Below the pieces are notes generated by a model. The model ran no database searches, was not told where the DNA came from, and was given only the letters and a program-made list of their open reading frames with translations. The position numbers and the translations under genes were made by a program. A DNA stretch of 64,000 nt from Leptospiraceae bacterium. Its GTDB lineage: Bacteria > Spirochaetota > Leptospiria > Leptospirales > Leptospiraceae. The stretch covers positions 310,001 through 374,000 of the forward strand of contig JADJFV010000034.1 of assembly GCA_016708435.1 (NCBI GenBank). The letters run 5' to 3'. Of this stretch, positions 51,060-61,007 are shown in pieces. Position 1 is the first letter of the stretch. The number at the start of each line of letters is the position of its first letter.

Positions 51060-53653
51060 ATAAAAATTACAATATCATCAGCACAAAACTAATCGGTTTC
51101 TTTGCCTCAGTGGTTAATTCCATATTAACCGGTAGTTATGCTTTTTTTAAATTAGGAGTCTTTTTGTTATTTCTCGGTGGTCTAAACGCTTTCTTAATCG
51201 TTGGCTCTTTCGATGATGTTAAGCTTATTCCAAAGGCTATGGACTACGAGATTCCTTCTACTCTCTATGGGGTCAATGCCAAAGGACAATACGAACCAAT
51301 TGCTGAATTCTACCAGTTCTCTCGAATTGTTTTAGACTTGCCTAGTTTCAAAGAAGAAACAGATGCACCGGATAAGCGCAATAAGGTGCTACAATGCTTT
51401 TTATCTACAGAGGATAGTAATTTTTATGAGCATCATGGATTGGATGTAAGAGGGATTATCCGCGCCTTCGCTGTCAATATAGTAGCTGGAAAAATTAAAG
51501 AAGGTGCCTCCACGATTACCCAGCAAGTTGCTCGTTTGAAGTTTTTAAATACAGATAGATCTTTTATTCGCAAAGCAAGGGAAGCCTGGCTTGCTGTTCT
51601 CATGGAATTCTATTACGATAAGAATACAATACTAGAAATGTATCTAAATGAAATTCCTCTCGGACATGGAACCCTTGGAGTAGGAGCTGCGGCTCGGTTT
51701 TATTTTCGTAAAGATGTAAATTCTCTTGGTTGGGGAGAAGCGGCATTACTCGCAAGTCTCACCACTCGACCAAAAGAATTTAGCCCATTGGTTAATCCAA
51801 TGATTTCATCCAATAAAGTTCGAGTTATTTTCATGAAGCTAGTGGAAAACGGGAAAATGGACATTAGCCGTGCAGAGATAGAATACAAAAAATTCTCCGA
51901 GTATTATGCCAGCCTAAATCGATCTCCGAATGATTCTGCTTATTCCGATAGACTGAACCGCTTTCCTTATTTTACAGAATACATTCGGCGTTTATTGAAA
52001 AAACAAATCAGCAATGAAGATTTATACAGCGGTGGATTAAAGGTATACTCGACTCTTAATATTCAGCACCAGACAGAAGGAGAAGCGGTTCTCTCAGAAG
52101 GACTTGCAAATCAAACAAAGATTTCCAATCAAAAATCTTTTAAGAACATTGATGCCTTCGATGATAAGTTCGGTGATATTTACAATGCGATTTCTTTAAT
52201 TCATGATATTGGTGATTTTAAATTTAAAATCTCTCGGATGGAAAGAACTTTTAGAAGTGTATACCAGGAAGAGTTAAGAGACAATTATGCTACACTCAAT
52301 TTATTGACTGGAACAGATAATGTGGGTGCTGTCTTTGATGAGAATTATGCAAAGCAGACTACACAAGATCATCTACTCCCGGTTGAGGGGGGAATCATCA
52401 GTATGCGCCCGGATACTGGCTATATTACTTCTATGATTGGTGGTTCGGGGTTTCGCTCGGACAATCAACAACTTAGACCGATTCAAGGTTACAGACAACC
52501 GGGCTCTTCTTTTAAGCCTCTTGTCTATGCAACTGTTCTAGATTATTACGGAAAAAATCCTGACAAAGAACCAGATAAAAATGTAACTGCCTCCACTTTA
52601 TTTTTAGATTCTCCTTTACAGTATTTGATGGAAGATGGAGATGAATGGTCTCCTGAAAATTACAGTGAAGAATACTCCGGTTTCATGCGATTACGCGCTG
52701 CATTAGAAAGTTCCAAGAACTCAGTTGCGATTCGTGTAGTCGAGCATATTGGTCTTGGAAAACTTTTACCAACACTGACTGAGCTTTTGCGGATAAACAG
52801 AGATATCCCCAAGAACTATTCCGTTGCACTCGGAACATTTGAAATGACTCCCTTTGAGTTAACTCGTGCGTATGCGACACTCGCCTCCGGTGGAAAAGAA
52901 GTATTCCCGATTTCTATTCTTTACATAACCGACAGCAAAGATCAAATGATCAAAGACTTTCGTCCCGAGCATGAGAAAAAAGAGCGCAAGCAGATTTTAT
53001 CTAAAGAAGCAAGTCTTATCATTACCAGTATGATGAGCGATGTAATTAAGCATGGAACGGGTAAGGCGGTATTATCTGCAGGTTTAAATCGTCCGTCTGC
53101 TGGAAAAACAGGAACTACGAATAATTTTAGAGATGCCTGGTTTGTAGGTTACACTCCTGAGCTTGTTAGCTCGGTTTGGATTGGTTACGATACAGGGACA
53201 GTTTCTCTTGGTAAAGGAATGTCAGGTGGGGTTGTGGCAAGTCCACTCTGGGGAAGATTTATGGCAAAAGCACTCAAGGGTGAGCCGCCTAAAGATTTTA
53301 ATTTTGGGGAAAATCTAAATATCATAACCCGTAAGGTATGCTCTATTTCCGGAAAGATTCCAGGACCTCAGTGCCATAAGACCTACGAAGAAATCTTCAT
53401 TAAGGATACTTTGGATAAGACCATCTGTGAAGACCACCGCGGTTATAACCCGGAAATGGACATTCCCCAAGAGATTCTTCCGCTTCCGCCTGTGAGTAGT
53501 GGAAACAAAGAAAAAGAGATTGTTAAGCCTAAGAAAAAGAAGCCAGTCAGTGGAAATAAGCCAGAAGTCGCCGAACCTGTTAAAGTGGAAAAGCCAGTTA
53601 GCAAGAAAAAGCCCAAAAAGAATATCTTCCAGGGAGATGAACGGTTAGAATAG
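51056..53653 (+). CDS. Class A penicillin-binding protein (PBP1a-type)
   Basis: The 865-residue bifunctional enzyme builds peptidoglycan in the periplasm. It has a short cytosolic start, one transmembrane helix (about 25-48), the GT51 glycosyltransferase with catalytic Glu near 119 in EDSNFYEHHG and QQVARL, KAREAWLAVLME, then the transpeptidase with SSFK (SxxK near 484), SKN and KTGTT (near 683). The C-terminus is a Lys/Pro/Val-rich, low-complexity tail (about 820-865). Co-translated with the phospholipase-like gene. Confidence 0.95.
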   Translation: MNKNYNIISTKLIGFFASVVNSILTGSYAFFKLGVFLLFLGGLNAFLIVGSFDDVKLIPKAMDYEIPSTLYGVNAKGQYEPIAEFYQFSRIVLDLPSFKEETDAPDKRNKVLQCFLSTEDSNFYEHHGLDVRGIIRAFAVNIVAGKIKEGASTITQQVARLKFLNTDRSFIRKAREAWLAVLMEFYYDKNTILEMYLNEIPLGHGTLGVGAAARFYFRKDVNSLGWGEAALLASLTTRPKEFSPLVNPMISSNKVRVIFMKLVENGKMDISRAEIEYKKFSEYYASLNRSPNDSAYSDRLNRFPYFTEYIRRLLKKQISNEDLYSGGLKVYSTLNIQHQTEGEAVLSEGLANQTKISNQKSFKNIDAFDDKFGDIYNAISLIHDIGDFKFKISRMERTFRSVYQEELRDNYATLNLLTGTDNVGAVFDENYAKQTTQDHLLPVEGGIISMRPDTGYITSMIGGSGFRSDNQQLRPIQGYRQPGSSFKPLVYATVLDYYGKNPDKEPDKNVTASTLFLDSPLQYLMEDGDEWSPENYSEEYSGFMRLRAALESSKNSVAIRVVEHIGLGKLLPTLTELLRINRDIPKNYSVALGTFEMTPFELTRAYATLASGGKEVFPISILYITDSKDQMIKDFRPEHEKKERKQILSKEASLIITSMMSDVIKHGTGKAVLSAGLNRPSAGKTGTTNNFRDAWFVGYTPELVSSVWIGYDTGTVSLGKGMSGGVVASPLWGRFMAKALKGEPPKDFNFGENLNIITRKVCSISGKIPGPQCHKTYEEIFIKDTLDKTICEDHRGYNPEMDIPQEILPLPPVSSGNKEKEIVKPKKKKPVSGNKPEVAEPVKVEKPVSKKKPKKNIFQGDERLE

Positions 53654-53721
53654 TTTCCGCAAATAGCAATAAAAGTAATATACTTGTCATTAAAAGAGTC
53701 GAAAATATAAAGGATTAAGGT

Positions 53722-53771
53722 CTTTAAAAAAAGAATCCAAGGATTTTTAAAATCTTGAATTCTTTTTAAAG
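53722..53771. repeat. Hairpin between the PBP1a and M23 genes
   Basis: CTTTAAAAAAAGAATCCAAG (53722-53741) pairs with CTTGAATTCTTTTTAAAG (53754-53771) with a few mismatches around a 12-base loop. It could end the PBP1a transcript, though no T-run follows. It lies 30 bases before the M23 gene. Confidence 0.5.
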
Positions 53772-53799
53772 TTTGTTACAGTATTGAGTCAGATAGCAT

Positions 53800-54891
53800 A
53801 TGATATTTCAAAAACCTAGAAAACTTCCCCATGGCAAAGAGCTTCTCCGAACGGAAAAGTTTACTTTGATTTATTTGGGAGCAGGTAACCTTCATTATTC
53901 TTTCATTGGGGATAAAGGGTTGGTTTATGGAGATATCGACTTCAAAAAGAACCATTTTAAAATCATTCCTCTTTTGACCATTGCAACTCTAATTACCTCC
54001 TACCTTGTATTTGGAACGAATCCAACTTCTGCTATGATTGAGCCTCCAGAAGTTTTGCAGGAAGAAATCGTTGAAAATGATGAGCGTGATAAACTTGCAA
54101 AAAACGCAGACGAAAATTATCTCAAACAGACCGAAGCCCAAAAACTAGCTATTATAAAATCTTCTGAGTCAGGGAAAGGAAAAGTAAAACATATTTCCTA
54201 TCATGTAAAAGAAACAGATACGATGCAGTCTATTTCTTCTCATTTTAATGTTACTCCTGAGGCGATAAGAGAAGCCTCCAATCTAAAACCGACTGATAAA
54301 ATCTATCCCGGAAATGTTTTGAGTATTCCAAACCGTCGGGGATTGCTATATAAATTTAAGAACGGCGACACTCTTGCGAAAGTTGCCAGCACTTACAAAG
54401 TCAGCATTGATGAAGTCATTGAAGAAAATAAATTGGAAGAAACAGATATATTTATGCCGGGTCAAAAAATATTTCTTCCGGGCGCAATCATTCCTGATCC
54501 AACTCCTGTTTGGTATTCGCCGGTAGTGTCCAACATCATCACTTCTGGATTCGGCTGGCGCTCTTATCCAAGATACCAGTTTCATGAAGCACTCGATCTA
54601 AAGTCAAACTATGAGCCCGTTCGCGCTGCAAGATCTGGTAAAGTAATTTACAGTGGTTGGATGGGCGGTTATGGTAACGTAGTTATCCTTGAACACAGTG
54701 GTGATTTAAAAACTCTCTATGCTCATAACTCGAAGTTATATGTTCGAGAAGGCGATTATGTGTTAGGTGGTAAAGTGATTTCTAGGTCTGGTTGCACCGG
54801 TTATTGCTTTGGAGCACACTTACATTTTGAAGTGATTAAAAATGAAAAGTCAGTTAATCCAACTAGTTTCATTAAGGGTTTTAGTTTTTAA
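53800..54891 (+). CDS. LysM-M23 peptidoglycan endopeptidase
   Basis: The 363-residue protein has a short cytosolic N-terminus, one helix (about 57-72), a Glu/Lys-rich linker, two LysM domains (about 143-188 and 190-228, ISYHVKETDTMQSISSHF and LYKFKNGDTLAKVAST), and a C-terminal M23 domain (about 245-363). The zinc residues are seen: FHEALDL (His, Asp) and HLHFE (HxH), with LYAHNSK. It probably cleaves peptide cross-bridges in the wall during elongation or division, or activates amidases. The location right after PBP1a fits that role. Confidence 0.93.
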   Translation: MIFQKPRKLPHGKELLRTEKFTLIYLGAGNLHYSFIGDKGLVYGDIDFKKNHFKIIPLLTIATLITSYLVFGTNPTSAMIEPPEVLQEEIVENDERDKLAKNADENYLKQTEAQKLAIIKSSESGKGKVKHISYHVKETDTMQSISSHFNVTPEAIREASNLKPTDKIYPGNVLSIPNRRGLLYKFKNGDTLAKVASTYKVSIDEVIEENKLEETDIFMPGQKIFLPGAIIPDPTPVWYSPVVSNIITSGFGWRSYPRYQFHEALDLKSNYEPVRAARSGKVIYSGWMGGYGNVVILEHSGDLKTLYAHNSKLYVREGDYVLGGKVISRSGCTGYCFGAHLHFEVIKNEKSVNPTSFIKGFSF

Positions 54892-54906
54892 TTCAATTTA
54901 GTGATT

Positions 54907-55998
54907 ATGAAAAAAATTTTATTTATTATTCTTACTTTAACATATTATAACTGTTCCTCGACTCTGCCTGAAATAAAAGATATGAAGACACAATTGAATG
55001 AACGCATTGTGAACTCATACGATACGACCAGTCCTGTTCGAGTTTTGTTTTCTACTTTGCGAAAGCCTATTTCGCCTGACGTTTCTTGTTCGAATAGTTA
55101 TTATTCTACACAACTCGATACGACAGAAAGATTTGGAGCCTGCGAAGTAATTGTTCCTGCCTCTCACGATATAGGCAGTCTTGACCAGGATGCTTCTGGA
55201 AGCAGTGAAAAATATTATAAATTAGAAAACCATGCTTCGCTTTCTAATATTGACGCACTGAAAACAGAAATCTCAAAAAATCAATTTCCTGAAATAATCG
55301 TATTTGTGCATGGATTTAATGTCAAATTTGAAGAAGCAGTATTGCGTGCGGCACAGATAAAATATGATCTAAAATTTGCCGGCGAAGTGGTATTATTCTC
55401 CTGGCCTGCCGGATCAGAAGATGGAGTCTTAAACCAATTATTAATCAAAGGCACCTATCAAAACAATTTGACAAACGCAAAAGCATCCATTTTTACTTTT
55501 AAGAATTTTCTATCAAAACTAGAAACTACCAAGAAAAAAATTCATCTAATTGTTCATTCTATGGGTCATCAAGTTGTGCTTCCTGCTGTTGCGAACTTAA
55601 ACAGAGAGACGAACGAAAAGTTAATTCAGCAAATGGTTTTAAATGCGCCTGATTTTGATTCGTCAGAATTCAAAGGAATTGCGGATAATCTAAAAAAATC
55701 GGCAGAGCGCATAACAGTATATTGCTCACCCGGAGACAACGCCTTAGTAGCTTCAAGCAAAGTGAATCAAAATAAGCGACTTGGCTCTTGTGAAAAGCAT
55801 TCTGGAATTGATATGGTGAATGTAAATCCAGTTGACTCTCCCGTGATGGGTCTTGGAGGACTGGGACATGGTTATTATTCTTCTCGTCCGATACTGACTG
55901 ACCTCTACCAAGTCATCTTAGGACTAGATGCTAAGAATCGTTTATTCTTACGAAAATCCTCTCCAATGAATGGAGAAGATTATGTGATGAGACGATAA
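54907..55998 (+). CDS. DUF900-type alpha/beta-hydrolase lipoprotein
   Basis: I use the ATG at 54907 (MKKILFIILTLTYYNC, lipidation Cys16); a GTG six bases earlier is the alternative. The 363-residue product is a membrane-anchored alpha/beta-hydrolase of the DUF900 family: IIVFVHGFNVKFEEAVLRAA (oxyanion), VVLFSWPAGSEDG, then LIVHSMGHQVVLPA (GxSxG variant HSMGH, nucleophile Ser) and the end with a His in GLGGLGHGYY. Ester substrate unknown. It sits 15 bases after the M23 gene. Confidence 0.88.
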   Translation: MKKILFIILTLTYYNCSSTLPEIKDMKTQLNERIVNSYDTTSPVRVLFSTLRKPISPDVSCSNSYYSTQLDTTERFGACEVIVPASHDIGSLDQDASGSSEKYYKLENHASLSNIDALKTEISKNQFPEIIVFVHGFNVKFEEAVLRAAQIKYDLKFAGEVVLFSWPAGSEDGVLNQLLIKGTYQNNLTNAKASIFTFKNFLSKLETTKKKIHLIVHSMGHQVVLPAVANLNRETNEKLIQQMVLNAPDFDSSEFKGIADNLKKSAERITVYCSPGDNALVASSKVNQNKRLGSCEKHSGIDMVNVNPVDSPVMGLGGLGHGYYSSRPILTDLYQVILGLDAKNRLFLRKSSPMNGEDYVMRR

Positions 55999-56005
55999 TA
56001 GATAC

Positions 56006-56776
56006 ATGAAAAAGTTAATCCTTTCTTTTATTTCCATTCTATTTCTTATTTCTAATCAGCCAATTTCTTTAAAAGACAAAGAGTTTGTAATCTTTTATTT
56101 TTGCGATATGAACGGTCGGTATGAATTCGATGCGGATGGAAGAAAAGGGCTTGCGACTATTTCAGAACTAAAGCGACAGGAATCAAAAAGATTCTACGAT
56201 CATAGAGGACAAGTCTTGTTAATCTCCGGTGGAAATTTCTCCGGCACAGGCGAGAATATGAGAGCGCATTTTAATCTTTTAAATAAAGCTGGATTTGATG
56301 CTGCCTTTATTGGAGAAGAAGAGTTGGGCTATTTAGAATTAAACCCTGCACTCAAAAGCCTAGAACTACCATTGATCGCACAAAGAGAAAATGACTTTAA
56401 GGCTAACACCGAGAAACTCATCAAATCAGAAGATATTCAATTTCGAATTAGTCACACTCTTGCCCCAATCGAAGATACATCAATTGACATACAGTTATTA
56501 TTCCACCGCGGTGGCTCGTATGATTATTTGAAAACCATCGAAGTCCAGAAGCCTATTTACTATTTTATAAATGAAGCAGATATTTCTTCTTTTAGTTTTA
56601 AGAAAAATATATATACAGTTCAGTGCCCCGGACCGGATAAGTTAGGTAAGATAAATTTATATTTTAGAAATAAAACATTAATTCGTCAAAGACAGGAATT
56701 CGTTGCACTCAATACAAAGGATTCTAATAAATCTTGGCTTGAGCCGGATAGAGAAATCGTAAACGAGTTAAAGTAA
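56006..56776 (+). CDS. Degenerate 5'-nucleotidase/metallophosphatase-like exported protein
   Basis: A 256-residue exported protein (signal peptide about 1-22). The fold follows the N-terminal domain of 5'-nucleotidases: FVIFYFCDMNGRYE (active enzymes: NDxHGR), GLATISELKRQE, VLLISGGNFSGTG (active: AGDxFQGT) and FIGEEELGY (active: GNHEFDY). Thus the metal-binding His of the first motif, the Asp of the second and the Asn-His of the third are all replaced. It lacks the C-terminal substrate domain. So it is probably not an enzyme; a binding or structural role is inferred. It follows the hydrolase gene by 7 bases. Confidence 0.72.
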   Translation: MKKLILSFISILFLISNQPISLKDKEFVIFYFCDMNGRYEFDADGRKGLATISELKRQESKRFYDHRGQVLLISGGNFSGTGENMRAHFNLLNKAGFDAAFIGEEELGYLELNPALKSLELPLIAQRENDFKANTEKLIKSEDIQFRISHTLAPIEDTSIDIQLLFHRGGSYDYLKTIEVQKPIYYFINEADISSFSFKKNIYTVQCPGPDKLGKINLYFRNKTLIRQRQEFVALNTKDSNKSWLEPDREIVNELK

Positions 56777-56777
56777 A

Positions 56778-58130
56778 TTACTCGTTTACTCCCATTTCGC
56801 TAGCTAGAATTTCTGATTCAGGAAACCTTTTATACAGAGCTTGGAATATTTTAGAAGATTCTTTCTCTAGATTAAGTTCACGATAAGAGATTGCCTTTAA
56901 ATATAAAACTTCCATTTGGAATCTGAAATTTCCAGACTTTGCAATTTGTATTAGAAATTTCTTGTAGTCTTCGTCGTGAAAATAAATTACCGCCATAGAA
57001 CGATTTGCCACATAGGATAGAGGGTATTTCTCGTAATACGCAGAAATTTCATTTTTAAGCTCTAGAGATATGGTTGAATTGCATAGAAGCAAAATCTCAA
57101 AGGGGGACAATAGGTAGTTTGCGCTGTATTCTTTTAAGAGGGAGTATTTTTGAGTGAGCTTGTTTTTTTCAGGCACATCTTTTAATTGTTCCTCAACTGA
57201 ATATAGGATTCCTTTGTCTTTTCCGTTCATTACATTCATTGCTTTGATCCAAGTTTCTATTTCTAACTTGGAATGACTTTTTTTCATAAAGAAATAAATC
57301 TTGAAATAATTATAAGTCTGTTGATACGAACTCACAAAGAGTCTTTTTTCTTCTTGTGAAAGTTCTGTAAACTTTTCAGATATGAGCTTGAAAATAGGGG
57401 AAACGTTGCGTATGCCCTTGAATTCATTTTTGAATACTTGAAACACTAATCCTAGTAAATCTGGATTTGTTCCCGAAACTACTAGATCATAGAGATAGTT
57501 CTTTTCTGATTTATCGATTTCTAAAAACTTGAATTTGTAAAGGATATTGATTACAATTTTTTCATCACCTGCGAGGACGAGGTTACGCAGATTGTTGGGA
57601 TAGATTTCTGTTAGAATAAAAAAGATTTGAAACTTTAAAGGAAGTAAACCGCGAGTTAGATATTTATTGGCGATGGCAACTAAGTCAGCGAGACGATTTA
57701 CTTGAATTAAATAAGTGCTGATGAGTTCTAGAAAGTCTATATCTTCGATAAATTCTTTTTCGTAATAGGAAATGATTTTTTCTAAATCAGACACGAGTTG
57801 CTTTTCTTTCTCAGAAGACGCACGCGTCAAATAATTAGATTTAAAATCGATGTCTTCGATTCTCTTGAAAGAAATTTCACCGAGTAAATTGGTCTCGATG
57901 TATTTCTCAGGAATGAATTTTAAATCGTAAGAATCTGCAAGGTTAGCTTTTAAAGATTCTTTTAGTTCAACAAGCTCAGCCTTGAGTTTAAGACTTTTCT
58001 TTTCTGGACTTTCGACTTCGACTGGAGGAACAGAGACTGCCTTAAACCCAGAGGATTCTCTTAATGCCTCGATAGAAGGCTCTGAAAAGGAAATTTCTTC
58101 CCAAATGATTTTAGTTTTTTTTTCTACCAT
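56778..58130 (-). CDS. Helical repeat (TPR-like) protein of unknown function
   Basis: A 450-residue cytosolic protein, mostly helical, without signal or membrane segment. The C-terminal half (about 280-440) shows TPR-like helical pairs with aromatic and small residues (SYVANRSMAVIYFHDEDYKKF, YLKAISYRELNLEKESSKIF, ALYKRFPESEIL). It starts with a short hydrophilic segment. I do not recognise the family; a scaffolding role is usual for such repeats. Convergent with the preceding gene, 1 base apart, and divergent from the transglycosylase gene. Confidence 0.7.
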   Translation of the reverse strand: MVEKKTKIIWEEISFSEPSIEALRESSGFKAVSVPPVEVESPEKKSLKLKAELVELKESLKANLADSYDLKFIPEKYIETNLLGEISFKRIEDIDFKSNYLTRASSEKEKQLVSDLEKIISYYEKEFIEDIDFLELISTYLIQVNRLADLVAIANKYLTRGLLPLKFQIFFILTEIYPNNLRNLVLAGDEKIVINILYKFKFLEIDKSEKNYLYDLVVSGTNPDLLGLVFQVFKNEFKGIRNVSPIFKLISEKFTELSQEEKRLFVSSYQQTYNYFKIYFFMKKSHSKLEIETWIKAMNVMNGKDKGILYSVEEQLKDVPEKNKLTQKYSLLKEYSANYLLSPFEILLLCNSTISLELKNEISAYYEKYPLSYVANRSMAVIYFHDEDYKKFLIQIAKSGNFRFQMEVLYLKAISYRELNLEKESSKIFQALYKRFPESEILASEMGVNE

Positions 58131-58186
58131 AGATTGAATTCAAATAGTCAGCATTCTTGCTTCCTATTTTCTGTCATTTTAAATAC

Positions 58187-60439
58187 ATGTCCATATTAAA
58201 AACATCCATAATTTCATTCATCCTCTTTTTCTCGATTCAAAATCTTTTTGCGAATGATGATATCACTTACCTAATTAAATCCATGAGCTGGCGCAAGATT
58301 CATAGAACTTTAAGCGCCGATAGCCTTCCGAATGACAGCGCTGCGTATGCACTGGTTCGATACTATGAAGAGCATAGTGAAAAGACAAGTCTAAAAAATC
58401 GCCTTCTCTATGGAATTGTAACGGGAAATTATCCGAAGGAAATCGGAAGAGCCGAGATTAATTACTTATTAAGCAATCCCTTAAAGGACTCTAGAGTGAT
58501 TGTTCGTTTGAGTTATATAAAACTCTATCGTGAGCTAGTAAAACAAAAAGAACTCAACGACTCCGAAAAGATTATTTTTTTGCAAAAATATACATTAGAG
58601 AATGATCCAGTTGTGATTCGTGCCTTCGAAGAGATTTTAAAGATTCACAGCGAATCAAAAGAATATGAGCAAATCATCAAACGTATAGATGCTCTAACCG
58701 AAGACGAAAAAAAGTTCATGATGATTCCTGATGTTCGTAATTTGTATGCTGTTAGCCTCTACAAGACAGGAAAAGTCTTTGATGCAAAGAAAAACTTTCT
58801 TACAATTCTTTCCGATAAACATGCAGGCTCTACTTCTAAACAAAGAGCAATTTCAGGTCTCAAGGATATCAATGATGAGTTAAATACTTTTCTGACAAAA
58901 GAAGAGCTTGCTTCCTTTGTTAATATTCTTCCGGGTAAAGATCAGAGGTCAATGTCAATTAAAAAGATTTTTTCTCCAACAAATACATTTAATTCAGAGC
59001 AGCGAATCAAAAATGTAACTATCTTTTTTCTAAACAACACAACTTTTAATGTAATCCCTTTTCTAAAGGCTAACAGTGCATTAATCGCAAAAGAAGATTC
59101 CTTTCTTGCAAACATTGCAGAGAATTTAATCAACAAAAGAGATTTCTCTTCTGCCTTAGAGCTTCAAAATCTATACTTGAAGAATTCAACCTATCCACTG
59201 GCTCATAAGAATTTTTCCCGTATCTACAAGAAGAATAAGCAAGATGATAAATACTTCGCGAGTCTACTCGAATATTTAAAACTCAATCCCTATGACCTGC
59301 GCTCTCATGATTTGTTGATCGATTTTCTAGCGAACTCCAATTCCAATTCAATCGCTTATATGCCAGAAGAATACTGGAATCGTGCAATCGAGGCTATCCC
59401 TAATTTGCCTGTAAAAGGAAGACTGATCTATTGGTATCTTCGCTATTTACGCTTTAAGGGAGAGACTGATAAATTAAAATTTATTCTAGGAAATTACTAT
59501 TCCTATTGTCCTGGATCTTACTATACAACGGTAATAGCAGAAGAATTTGCAAGTGAATTAAAGACGTTACCCGCCATTGATAATCCAATTTCGAGCAAAG
59601 AAAATATATTCAAATTTCTTTCGGTTCACAATAACACTGATTATGTAAAGCCATTGGTCGGACAGAATCTAAGCTTTGCCTATTACAAAGATTCTATAGA
59701 GTTGGGGCAAAGGCTAGTAGCCGCACATAACAAAATAGAAAGCCAGAAATCACTTCTCACGGCAGTTGACTATTTAAAGGTTGGAGAATTTGATCGGGCT
59801 ATGTTTCTTTTAGATGAATATGCAAATCGGATGAATCTTAGCGAGAACGATAAATTTGAAATGTATGTAGGGGCGGGAGATCTAAGTAAGAACACGTATC
59901 TTTCTTTATTCTATACAAGACAACTAATGAAGAATTTTAAGATTCCGGATGATCCGCTTCTTCTGCCTGTATCGATTACTTCGCGCTTGTATCCGAGACC
60001 ACATCTAGACATTGTAAAAGAGAGTGCAAAAGAATTTTCAGTCGATGAAGACATTGTATATGCCATTATGCGCCAGGAATCTTTTTTTAGAGAGAATGCA
60101 ATTTCCCCTTCGAACGCGCGGGGGTTAATGCAGGTTATGCCCGCCACAGGAAGGATCATTGCAAAGAAATTAAAGATTCAAAACTATTCTTTGCATGACC
60201 CGGAAGTGTCCATTAAGTTTGGCGCAAAGTTTATAGCTGACTTACTCAATTCTTACGGAGCTTTGAAGTGGGCGTCTATTGCGTATAACGGAGGACCTGG
60301 CAATTTAAGAAAATGGAAGCGCAATCATTATATGAATGATTTTAATCATTTCCTAGAGGAATTACCATCGAAGGAATCTAGAGATTATTGTAGAATCATT
60401 ATTTCGAATTATATCAATTATAAAGTCTTGCGAAAGTGA
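58187..60439 (+). CDS. Soluble lytic transglycosylase (Slt70-like)
   Basis: I start this at the ATG at 58187 (MSILKTSIISFILFFS), giving 750 residues and a clean signal peptide; a TTG at 58157 would spoil it. The first 500 residues are helical superhelix (U- and L-domain like), and the C-terminal SLT domain (about 610-745) carries the catalytic Glu near 631 in IMRQESFF, NARGLMQVMPATG, ASIAYNGGPG and a terminal Arg/Tyr patch. It cleaves the glycan strand of peptidoglycan and makes anhydro-muropeptides. It fits the wall-remodelling group around it. Confidence 0.93.
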   Translation: MSILKTSIISFILFFSIQNLFANDDITYLIKSMSWRKIHRTLSADSLPNDSAAYALVRYYEEHSEKTSLKNRLLYGIVTGNYPKEIGRAEINYLLSNPLKDSRVIVRLSYIKLYRELVKQKELNDSEKIIFLQKYTLENDPVVIRAFEEILKIHSESKEYEQIIKRIDALTEDEKKFMMIPDVRNLYAVSLYKTGKVFDAKKNFLTILSDKHAGSTSKQRAISGLKDINDELNTFLTKEELASFVNILPGKDQRSMSIKKIFSPTNTFNSEQRIKNVTIFFLNNTTFNVIPFLKANSALIAKEDSFLANIAENLINKRDFSSALELQNLYLKNSTYPLAHKNFSRIYKKNKQDDKYFASLLEYLKLNPYDLRSHDLLIDFLANSNSNSIAYMPEEYWNRAIEAIPNLPVKGRLIYWYLRYLRFKGETDKLKFILGNYYSYCPGSYYTTVIAEEFASELKTLPAIDNPISSKENIFKFLSVHNNTDYVKPLVGQNLSFAYYKDSIELGQRLVAAHNKIESQKSLLTAVDYLKVGEFDRAMFLLDEYANRMNLSENDKFEMYVGAGDLSKNTYLSLFYTRQLMKNFKIPDDPLLLPVSITSRLYPRPHLDIVKESAKEFSVDEDIVYAIMRQESFFRENAISPSNARGLMQVMPATGRIIAKKLKIQNYSLHDPEVSIKFGAKFIADLLNSYGALKWASIAYNGGPGNLRKWKRNHYMNDFNHFLEELPSKESRDYCRIIISNYINYKVLRK

Positions 60440-60538
60440 GAAGGAAACGGCTAATAACGTCTTGACAAGTTAAGCACAAATATCTTTTCTTATATCAAGA
60501 GACTAAAAAGATGTCTCTAAAAAATAGGAGAAAATTTC

Positions 60539-61003
60539 ATGACAAAAAAAATTACACTTAGTATCGTATTGGTTCTAGTTTCTGTTTCCTTAGCATTCTG
60601 CGGAAAAAAAGAAGAGCCAAAACCAGAAGTAAAAGAAGTTAAAGAAGAAGTTAAGCAACCAGAAACAGCAGCACCAGAAGGTGACTTAGGTGCAAAGATC
60701 AAAGCATACGAAGATTTCGTAACTAAATTCTGTGCTCTTTCTGAAAAAATGAAAGGTGCAGCTCTTGCAGAAAAAGCAACACTATCTGCTGATTTTGCTA
60801 AAGACAGTGCTAATCTAAAAACTTTACAAGCTGATCTAGATGCTGCTAAATCATCTCCAGATGAAAAAGCAAAGATCGCTGCTGCTTCTAAAAAAGCTGC
60901 TGGTTGTGCTGCTGTTGCTGCTGGTGCAAGTTCTTCTCCAGTTAAGACACCTGAACTACCTGCTAAAGCTCCTGCGATACCAACTAAAGTTCCTGGAATG
61001 TAA
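60539..61003 (+). CDS. Small Ala/Lys-rich lipoprotein
   Basis: A 154-residue lipoprotein: signal MTKKITLSIVLVLVSVSLAFC with Cys21, then a Lys/Glu/Pro-rich linker and a helical Ala/Lys/Leu domain with one conserved-looking Cys pair (KFCALSE and AAGCAAVAA), ending in a Pro-rich tail. The ribosome site AGGAG lies just before the ATG, strong, and TTGACA at 60462-60467 is a perfect -35 box without a good -10 at 17 bases. It could be an abundant surface or periplasmic protein; codon use (GCT, AAA) is that of a well expressed gene. Confidence 0.82.
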   Translation: MTKKITLSIVLVLVSVSLAFCGKKEEPKPEVKEVKEEVKQPETAAPEGDLGAKIKAYEDFVTKFCALSEKMKGAALAEKATLSADFAKDSANLKTLQADLDAAKSSPDEKAKIAAASKKAAGCAAVAAGASSSPVKTPELPAKAPAIPTKVPGM

Positions 61004-61007
61004 TTCA

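Noticed and set aside
60462..60496. Promoter of the small lipoprotein gene (TTGACA with TATATC)
   Set aside because: The -35 box is perfect, but the best -10 lies 23 bases away, too far; I kept it only as a remark in the gene entry.
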